Of a DNA stretch of 64,000 nt, positions 56,531 to 64,000 are shown one piece after another. The stretch lies in NCBI GenBank assembly GCA_032209605.1, contig JASFXZ010000029.1, positions 2,779,001 through 2,843,000 of the forward strand, written 5' to 3'. Both the position numbers and the translations under genes were made by a program. Under the pieces are notes generated by a model that saw only the letters and a list, made by a program, of their open reading frames with translations, was not told the DNA's origin and did no database searches. How positions within the stretch are numbered: the first letter of the stretch is position 1; each line of letters opens with the position of its first letter. The stretch is from Mactromeris polynyma. Its lineage: Eukaryota; Mollusca; Bivalvia; Venerida; Mactridae.

Positions 56531-59500
56531 ATGTTGTGTTTTTTGCTAAGCCTTGTGCTTACATTGCTGTGTACAGAAGGTGCTCCATCGCCTCGTAAGT
56601 AGGTTTTTATTAACATTTTTTAAGAAAATTCAATATCATCTAGACAAAAATGTAGAAAATAAAAGCTTTTTTTCAGTTAAAACACTAGATATAAAACCGT
56701 AGGTTACAGTTACCTTTTCATAGAAAACTTGTGTAAGCTAAGATCTGCAGAAAATATGCTATTTGACGACGCAAATTTTTCAACGCACGTACTCGCGTTC
56801 CAAATCCGGCCCAAACAAGGCCTGACACTTTAAGGTTGTACATATGATTTGTTATTACTAGTGCAACTGAACGCATGTTCGACATCACCATGATAATACT
56901 GTTCATCATCATTAAGGTCTCCATAGTAGCTTAAGCTTGATGATCGTGAGCAACAACATAAAATACATTCAAAACAACAATGTCGCAGACGATGCAACAG
57001 CGTATTTCATTGACTGAACACCTCAAAGTTTGTTATTTTTTATCTAGATTCCTGTAGCGATATCTACATATCGAATATATTGAGTCAAAGTGGTGTTTTT
57101 ACTATCACCAACAGACAAGATCAGACGTATCAAGTATATTGTGAGTTCCATAAAGGGTATGGGTATACGTATGTCCAGCCATCTACAACAGTCCCCATAA
57201 ACATCGACGATCTGTACACCGACAATACCCAAGTCCTCATCAGAGATCTCAGGAAAGATGGGACCCAGTATGAAGCTAAAATAGAACAAATTGCAGCTTT
57301 CAAAGCGGTGCCCCTGTCTATTCAGTACAACAGCCACACTGGCTACAATGCTGTGCAGAACCCAACAATGACCCCATACCTTTACGTTGGCTTTCTGCCG
57401 CTTGCAAAAACACACAGAGGACAACACGAAGGCTATCGAATGAATGGTAACGATCTGACGTACGTTAACTGTGATGGAAATGGTAACAACTATTTCGCAT
57501 TTTTATTCAACCAGAACAATGTAGCGCCAAGTACTTATCATCCAACATTTTCCGCTATGCAACATAACTGGGCTGATAGGGCAACCGGGGTACCTCAATC
57601 TAGAAATCTGCCAAAAGATTTTTTCTCCTTCTTTGAGCTTCATTTCGGAGGATGTGGCGCTTATGGGACACCTCAACATATTCCAACCATTGCCGGAGCA
57701 GCATTAGGACTCAGATTTGGTAAGGTTTTTGTTTTATTCTTAAAGATATATAGTCTTACTTTTTTGGCAAAATATTCATAGTGATAAATATGAGAACGTT
57801 GGTGGTAATTTGTTTCATACAGATTTACTCTACAACACTGCATTGTTACTTTTCCTACATATTAACCAAAACCACAATGACAAGTGTCCGATACCGGTCT
57901 ATCCTATCCTACACGCCGAGCTAGCACTAGCGTAGTAAATACCTGTATCGGACTCGCGTTGTGCAGTTCCGGGATTTTTTTCATAAAGGTTACCATGCAA
58001 TGTTTTACAGTATGTATGTGTGAAGGCATTAACATGTCATGTTTTCAAACGTTTTTCGCAGCATATGTTTTACCCGATAGTAAGACCAGATCAGAGATAT
58101 CTTTGTTGTTCAACGGTTAAATAGACACGTGCTTATTTATTCTTACAGACATCACGTGTAACCAGCCAGTTGACATTGCGCATGCGTCCAAAGTGGTTAC
58201 AGGAACATCAACCGGAAGTACTGTGACGTACACGTGCGATCTCGGATATGTACGGGAGTACGGCGATTTGAACCGGTCATGTTCAGAGACCGGACAGTGG
58301 ACGGGTTCTACTCCTAACTGCAAGCGTAAGTTTAAAAAAAACGGTTTCTTCCATGATTTGGTTTCTTCAGCATGTATTAATACGCAGTGTGATTACTGTT
58401 TTGCAATCGAAACAAGACATCTGCGCATATATACTTAGCGCCACTAAAAATGCATCAGTTGTACCAAAAGTCTTAAGCGTTTTTTAATGTTGCTTCTATG
58501 CCTTTTTTCCTATTCAAATTCTAAAAAAAATACTTCATCACTTTAAGAAATTACTTTGTGAAATTCTGTATGTATGTTTCTTTGTAATGTCAATTTCTCT
58601 ATGTACATGTACACAATGTTAGGTGCGTTTTAGGAGCGTTAAGTATAATTGAAAGGAGTCCAAATTAAAAAAAAATAGGTGTATTCAAATTTACCTGTGA
58701 ACAATTAGGCTATATTTTCGGATAGGCCCTACCATTAAATCTGCGGATTTATGAAACCACCAAAATGATACGTTGATTTTGTTTGTACATGTATACACTG
58801 CCTTTACTCTGGACAAGGCAAAAGCGAAAGCAAGTACAGCAGAACCTCGTTTATTCGTCAACCTTCTATCTGAATACTTGGTATCATCCGAAATAAGTAT
58901 CAAGTCCTGATTATCTTTTATGAACGTTGAATTGAAATGGGCTATTCGAAACCATGTATTATTCGAATGAACGAGATTCGACTGTATGTCTATGATGTTA
59001 ACCATGGCTGTCTTTTGTATGATATATGTACACATACTTAGTATGGCCGTAAATGTCACCAGTCTCAAAATCTGTTCTGTTGTTTCTTAGCGCAAACTTA
59101 ATATTGTCTAACCGCAAAGCTGCATTCAAAGACTCGGTCTCCACAAACAGTTTTATAACCGTTGTCTCGGGATCGAAGTATAAATACAGTCGCGTCTCGT
59201 TTTTTAAACAACCGTCTGTCCGAATAGTTGGTATTATCCGAAATAAATATAAGTCCCGATGTATCTTCTTATGCACGTCGAATTGAACTGTGCTATTCGA
59301 AATATTGTATTATTCGAAATAAAATTTCGGACACAGTGAATTCGAATGAACGAGGTGTGACTGTAGATGATATATGTTTTATCATGTAGTTCAATATTTG
59401 GTCATAAATCCGACTAAAATGTATTCTGTTGTTTCATAAACAATTGTCTATTACAATCGGAACACCTTGTACAATTCTACGAATCAAATGATTTCCAATC

Positions 59501-59876
59501 TCTCCTTTAAGTGACGTCATTTCCAGAAAACTATGTACTGACAGTAAGCAATATTAGCCCCATATGGCAATTTCAAAAGGAAGTGACCATATGGAGTAAA
59601 TATTGTTTCCAGCTTGCAAATAGTGACATCACATGTTGCGTTTTCTTGAAATGATGTCACTTACAGAAGAGGTTGTAAATCCCATAGCAGCGCTCATTTG
59701 ATGTTCCGTAAGAATGACCGAGGTGTTCCGATAACTGTCTGTTATTGTTTTTAGCCTTCCCGTGCAGTAGTAACCCGTGCCAGAATGGAGGCATGTGTTT
59801 CGAAGTGGAAGGAGAAAACTTTGTTTGCGAATGTCTCCAGGGCTTTCAAGGGGCTTTTTGTCAACAAGCGGCTTAA
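56531..59876 (+). CDS. Secreted protein with unknown Cys domain, sushi/CCP and EGF domains (4 exons)
   Basis: Exons 56531-56594, 57048-57719, 58149-58325 and 59755-59876; all introns are phase 1 (typical of shuffled extracellular modules); 1035 nt, 344 aa. Residues 1-18 are a signal peptide ([18 protein letters not shown]). Residues 22-245 are a single-exon domain that starts [11 protein letters not shown] and [16 protein letters not shown], loosely like the N-terminal part of fibrinogen-related domains. It continues ALPLS-like with [32 protein letters not shown] and [12 protein letters not shown] do not recognise it firmly. Residues 246-304 are a sushi domain with four cysteines and its Trp (TCNQPVD ... 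YTCDLGY ... CSETGQWTG ... NCK). Residues 305-344 are an EGF domain with six cysteines ([12 protein letters not shown] ... [12 protein letters not shown]). No membrane anchor. Likely a secreted recognition or adhesion protein. AATAAA at 59919. Confidence 0.9.
57840..58050 (+). repeat. Dispersed repeat with CCTACACGCCGAGCTAGCAC core, copy 4
   Basis: GTCCGATACCGGTCTATCCT, TAGCGTAGTAAATACCTGTA, TATCGGACTCGCGTTGTGCA and GTGTGAAGGCATTAACATGT. It lies in intron 2 of the sushi/EGF gene. Confidence 0.65.
58837..58984. mobile_element. Pogo/Tc1-like MITE, short copy
   Basis: TACAGCAGAACCTCGTTTAT at the left and TGAACGAGATTCGACTGTA at the right. The interior has CTTGGTATCATCCGAAATAA. Confidence 0.75.
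59187..59363. mobile_element. Pogo/Tc1-like MITE, full copy
   Basis: TACAGTCGCGTCTCGTTTTT at the left and AATGAACGAGGTGTGACTGT at the right, ending beside TA. It lies 200 bp from the previous copy, in the same intron and orientation. Confidence 0.75.
59491..59695. mobile_element. Palindromic CRE-bearing MITE, copy 7, 60 bp before the EGF exon
   Basis: TTAAGTGACGTCATTTCCAG, CATATGGCAATTTCAAAAGG, GTCACTTACAGAAGAGGTTG and AATCCCATAGCAGCGCTC. Confidence 0.85.
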
Positions 59877-59918
59877 TAAATGTGCTGATGCGGTTTCTTT
59901 TACTCGGCAATCTGTTTT

Positions 59919-59924
59919 AATAAA
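59919..59924 (+). terminator. Polyadenylation signal of the sushi/EGF gene
   Basis: AATAAA 43 bases after the TAA stop (TTTTAATAAAAGAAATGTGA). A second AATAAA overlaps the stop codon itself at 59875-59880. Confidence 0.6.
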
Positions 59925-60691
59925 AGAAATGTGACAATAATGATTGTTAATTATTAAATGTAGTTAAGATATAATTGCTCAATATTCGATCATGTTGGTA
60001 ATAATCCTTAAGTTTTTAAATATCAGTATCAGTATTTGGCATAATAAAAATTCTATGTCGTATTATTTCGTCTCAAATATGTTTTTTAATAGTAATGTGT
60101 ATTACATGTATATGCCATAATAAGTAAGTTTGCTGTTTATTGCATACACCACTGCCTCTTCCGAGAACTCATGTAAAATATCAATAACCTTTTATGACTA
60201 CTTAGAAAACAAACAAACAAAGAGATGATTTATATCTCGATGTATTTAAAGTTCTAAAATTCACAAAACAGAAGTACATGCCTTCTCGTCCTTTGTCACA
60301 CTTCTCATTACTGTAAAAATGATTATTGCTGCCGTGTAAACAAACTCTTTAACGTGTTTAATAAGCAAATAAACATTTATGTCTATGATAATAATCTAAA
60401 CTGATCCGTTTTTTTATGTTCTCTTTTAACCTGTTACCTCAGTCAACTATTTAAATCCTATTTAAAAGAAGAGAAAATGCAGCCAGTTTCTAGGTACTGA
60501 AACTTGATATATAAGTCATTGTTAAAATACATTCATTCATGTAATACTTGTGACCAATATAATGAAATAAGTGGAAAACATAATATATTTTTAGAGATTT
60601 TTAATACTGAAACGTGTAGGCTAATTTTACGCTCAGTTTTGTTTACGACTACCACAAGGTTAACTTCGAATCGGGGTCGCCTTTAAACTAC
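59925..60691. other. Intergenic DNA, nothing recognised
   Basis: AT-rich, no repeat family seen. Confidence 0.4.
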
Positions 60692-60873
60692 AGTAAAACC
60701 TCACCTAAGGACCACCTCAATAATAAGATCACCTCGAAATTAAGAACACAAATTTTCAAGTCCATTTTCCATGTTTTGCTCTTTATTCAACCTCATTATT
60801 AAAACCACATCAATAAGAAGACCAGTTTTTAAGGGCCCCCAATGGTGGTCTTATTATCGAGGTTTTACTGTAT
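60692..60873. mobile_element. Tc1-like MITE (CAGTAAAACCTC family), full length with TA flanks
   Basis: Starts TACAGTAAAACCTCACCTAA and ends TTATCGAGGTTTTACTGTA. The interior has TTCAAGTCCATTTTCCATGT. Confidence 0.85.
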
Positions 60874-61050
60874 TTCTGTCAAGTAAATACAAACACAAAC
60901 AATGTATTCGACTGCCAAATCTTACTGTTAATATTTCTAAAACCACTATAAAGTTTTAAACTAACTGTTTGCCATGGTGACCGTAGCCTCATTGAGGTTT
61001 TATGTAGTTACAAACAAAACAACCACCCTACCTAACGATTTGCACGATCA

Positions 61051-61100
61051 TATTCACGTCGAATTGAAATGGGCTATTCGAAACCATGTATTATTCGAAT
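61051..61100. mobile_element. Pogo/Tc1-like MITE fragment
   Basis: ACGTCGAATTGAAATGGGCT and ATTCGAAACCATGTATTATT only; no terminal repeats remain. Confidence 0.6.
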
Positions 61101-61365
61101 TACTTTCATACATAGAGGGTATGAGTATTAATTAACGTATCAATACTATGTGAAGTGTAAAATGACTTATAAATAATTTAATTCCTTAGAATTAATAAAT
61201 AGATATATGTAAAATGACATTGAATTTATCAGTAATTTTATAACCCGTATTATTCCCGTATATATTATTGTATTATAAAACAAAATCAATACTTTCAACA
61301 TTATTCAATGCATGATACGACGTGTATATTACATAAATTATACAAAGACAGTATAATTCTTCAGT

Positions 61366-61726
61366 TGTCTGCTCTTTAATTAACGTTTCGGGCAAAGCCC
61401 TTCATTAAAATCATTTTGTTTCTTGTTTTTATTATTACAGACAAACTTGTGTTAAAGACCACCTGCGAACAAAGACCACTATTGCAAAACCTGTCTGCAA
61501 AGACCACCAATTTTATCTCCCATCAGACCATTTTCAATGATATTTAATCTGTTAATAGAGACCACCTGTAAACAAAGACCATATTTTGCTGTTTCCATGG
61601 GTGGTCTTTATAGACAGGTTTGACTGTATATGTGTTAGGTCTATCATGCAAACGTAGTTCTGTTTTGAATATTTCCTTGATTTTGACGAAGGGCTCTGCC
61701 CGAAACGTTGATTTAAGAGCAGATAA
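61366..61726. mobile_element. Foldback element with 45-bp arms (GAAGGGCTNTGCCCGAAACG) enclosing a second MITE
   Basis: Left arm (minus sense) AATGAAGGGCTTTGCCCGAA and right arm GACGAAGGGCTCTGCCCGAA are inverted copies that extend to TCTGCTCTTTAAT/TTTAAGAGCAGA. Between them, 61441-61625 is another element: ACAAACTTGTGTTAAAGACC at one end and GTCTTTATAGACAGGTTTGA at the other. Confidence 0.7.
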
Positions 61727-61997
61727 CGGAACACTTATAAGACTTTATTATCTCCACTTAGATAAATGTAATCAGAAAAAAAACATTATAAATAAAAATT
61801 GATAATTCTATAATTAAATACAACACATTTTTGTACGGTGGGAAACGTAAAAAGTTGAAGATTTATTGAAGAACTACTTGATGGCTGACGAGCGTGCACC
61901 GGCAAATGACGTCACATGAAATACTGAGGCACTCAACGGGGAAATTAAATGTAATTAACGAGTATGAATTTTAAGAAATGAAGCACAACATAAATAG

Positions 61998-62152
61998 AAT
62001 ATTTGTATATTTCGGTGTTAGATCGAAAGTTATTTCACCGTGTGAGTAGAGGGCGCAATATTTTCACGAGTGGCGTAAAATTTAAATTTAGGTCAGATGC
62101 TCTCGAGGTGAACTAACTTTCGATCTTACACCGAAACATACAAATATCTTCT
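61998..62152. mobile_element. Foldback MITE with 36-bp arms
   Basis: Left arm ATATTTGTATATTTCGGTGT then TAGATCGAAAGTTA is mirrored by TAACTTTCGATCTTACACCG then AAACATACAAATATCT. The centre is 75 bp and includes GAGTAGAGGGCGCAATATTT. Confidence 0.8.
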
Positions 62153-62359
62153 ATATATTGTCACTCCTTGTTCGTAATCAAACGCTAAATTAAAAAATCC
62201 GATTTCTCAAAGTTCTTACTTTCGTTTTGATGCCTAAAATCGTCGACTTTCAGTTAATATCTTGTTTGTAAAATGAAATTATAACTGCGCAGTAAAAAGC
62301 TGACGGCCATATTTATTGTATAGTGACCGAATAAACTCCGGACTTTTCCAGATAAGACA

Positions 62360-62372
62360 TGGGGGGGGGGGG
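62360..62372. repeat. G homopolymer
   Basis: A run of 13 G in TAAGACATGG...GGTTTCATT. Its length may be uncertain in the assembly. Confidence 0.8.
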
Positions 62373-62715
62373 TTTCATTTCGCATGTTAGAACCAATTAT
62401 ATACGTAAACGTTTCTAAGTTTTAAAAAATCCTAGAATGTAATTCGATATGTTGAAAAATATTATTCCATGAATTGACACTGATTTTGGATAATAGAATT
62501 GTTGAAACATTCAGCGACAATAATCAACGACTCTACACTTGACTGAATTAACATAATATACAATAATAAGCTGTTAAATATAAAATATTGCCGATATATG
62601 CAGAACGGAGACAAAATAATTCAACGCAACATTTACCACAGGGGATTGGGGCTTTTCAAGTCCGAACTATGTACTCAAACTTGGCAGTATGTTTGAATAT
62701 TGCGCTGCTTTTAAC

Positions 62716-62832
62716 AGTGTCATGAATTCTTTCCCTTTATCCCATCAAGAGTGATTTCCCTTTGCAGCTACCATTCAATATCGATATGTATACATAGGGG
62801 AAAAGGGAAATAATTCAAGACAATATCCTGCG
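62716..62832. mobile_element. Foldback MITE, GAGTTCTCTCCCTTTATCCC family, diverged
   Basis: GTCATGAATTCTTTCCCTTT at the left and GGGAAATAATTCAAGACAAT at the right, around a TATCGATATGTATACATA centre. Confidence 0.7.
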
Positions 62833-63420
62833 AGTTGATATAGCCAGTGTTCTCGGATTACCAACAAGTGCTAGCATGTTTTTTCGCAAATGCTCTACGT
62901 CTATGAGTGACGAGGTACAAAATCGCTTTGGATGTTCATCATTCAATTTGTCACAGAGGTCCTACGCCCAACCTGAGACTCAAACATATCTGTGACCTCC
63001 TGATGAACAGTCGAGTGGTCAACCAACTGATTTAAGCGGGCCATGCACATGTATTAAGATATTTTGTCTAACTCGTGTTTAGACTACATAATCATATTTT
63101 GAGAACACTTGTTTTTTGCGGACCTTTTTACGCCCCGCGTGCCTGTGGATGCTGTGGTAATCATAAGATCAGCATAATACATGACATATTTCGGCTATGA
63201 TATCAGTTTGCAAGTATGCTATCATAAAACACAATAATCGCGAGGTTTTGCTATGAGGGATAGAATGCACATTTTGTTCGGCAATCTCAAAAGTATGTTG
63301 TTTAAATATTTGTCAGACAGGTAGGTTTACATAATAAAATGTAACCAGAGACGTTTGTAAACATTATACCCCCCTAAAGGTGATACACTGTCAGTGAGCG
63401 TATTTTAATTAATATAATGA
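62833..63420. other. Intergenic DNA with a possible SINE relic
   Basis: 62935-63045 contains CCTACGCCCAACCTGAGACTC and GTGGTCAACCAACTGATTTAAGC (in parts), like the reverse of a decayed tRNA-like head. Otherwise nothing is recognised. Confidence 0.3.
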
Positions 63421-63955
63421 CCTTGAAATGAGGATGGAGAATGTACGGGTAGGTATCTTTTCAAGGCGTAAAATCTTGACAATTGTTAAGATATCGGGCG
63501 GGCAAGCATTTCTACCTTATGGTCAGTTTGACCTTGGTCTTATCCCCAGTGATCCAAATATCATTAGGTTCATCTACAACACGACAATTATCCTACCAAG
63601 CAACCGCCTAATGGTCAGCTTGACCATGACCTTTGAACCAATGACCCCTGTAAATCGATAGGGTTCATTTTAATTCTACAAGCAATCATCCTAACAAGTA
63701 AGGATCCAAGAGGCTTGAGTTATCGCGCGGTCAAGGATTTCTATATAATGGTCAGTTTGACCTTGACCTTTGACCCAGTGACCCTAAAATCAATATCTTC
63801 ATCTACAACTCGAAGACAATCATCCTACTAAGTTTGATCAAGGAGGCCAAAGGGTACTTGAATAATTGCGCTGCAAGGGATTTCCATCTACTTGTCAGTT
63901 TGACCTTTGACACAGTGACCCCAAAACATATAGGGTACATCAACAGACCAGATAC
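63421..63955. repeat. Decayed tandem repeat rich in TGACCTTGACCTTTGACC words
   Basis: Units at about 63515, 63612, 63748 and 63892 share GGTCAGTTTGACCTTGACCT, TTTGACCCAGTGACCC and CTACAA(C/G)...ACAATCATCCTA(C/A), spaced about 100-145 bp apart. The repeat continues to the window end. The 77-residue frame at 63428-63661 runs through these repeats and is not a gene. Confidence 0.7.
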
Positions 63956-64000
63956 AAATGATGATATACCGACCAACATTGGAAAAATAACGTCCCCATT

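Noticed and set aside
57044..57427. 127-residue minus-strand frame
   Set aside because: Antisense shadow of the large exon of the sushi/EGF gene.
58691..59286. Several 77-125 residue frames around 59 kb
   Set aside because: They are translations of the two pogo-like MITEs and the sequence between them.

Overview
This window looks like invertebrate nuclear DNA, most probably from a bivalve mollusc (a heterodont clam-like lineage is my inference). It is AT-rich, carries multi-exon genes with GT-AG introns, and is dense with short non-autonomous transposons, tRNA-derived SINEs with a central domain of bivalve type, and long minisatellites. Two of its genes encode a C1q-domain protein and a sushi/EGF secreted protein, families that are strongly expanded in bivalves. 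There is no bacterial-style gene packing and no CRISPR or operon structure.

Five genes can be built from splice sites and phase, and all five close to whole codon numbers. (1) A SOUL/HEBP-type haem-binding protein, plus strand, 6980-16767, 4 coding exons, 214 aa, with a 6.8 kb first intron that may hold a nested or alternative 5' transcript. (2) An ETS-domain transcription factor of ESE/ELF3-EHF type, plus strand, 25723-34798, 7 coding exons, about 613 aa, with the ETS domain at the extreme C-terminus. (3) An unrecognised coiled-coil protein, minus strand, 43616-42034, 2 exons, 337 aa. (4) A secreted coiled-coil C1q-domain protein, plus strand, 52433-55342, 3 coding exons, 245 aa. (5) A secreted protein with an unfamiliar cysteine-containing domain, a sushi/CCP domain and an EGF domain, plus strand, 56531-59876, 4 exons, 344 aa. 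Genes 4 and 5 lie head-to-tail 1.2 kb apart and could form a small humoral-immunity or recognition cluster (inference).

Between the genes are repeats. There are four minisatellites: a 43-bp unit at 22.2-23.8 kb, a 33-bp unit at 37.2-38.1 kb, 54- and 90-bp units at 39.3-40.8 kb, and about 100 copies of a 31-bp unit at 45.7-48.8 kb. At least six MITE-like families are present in several copies: a palindromic one loaded with TGACGTCA sites, two pogo/Tc1-like ones beginning CAGT, one with GAGTTCTCTCCCTTTATCCC arms, and others. SINEs are also present, two with clear target-site duplications, together with the 3' end of a LINE.

The observations I find most worth checking are these. A shared upstream leader sequence precedes three separate signal-peptide-like exons (near 0.5-1.5 kb, 5.9-7.0 kb and 51.8-52.4 kb). 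A second promoter-like segment with twin CRE palindromes exactly 21 bp apart is duplicated in inverted orientation (35.9-36.4 kb and 43.6-44.0 kb). Transposons repeatedly abut 3' splice sites in the ETS gene and the sushi/EGF gene. An orphan exon set sits inside the SOUL intron and is phase-compatible with SOUL exon 2.
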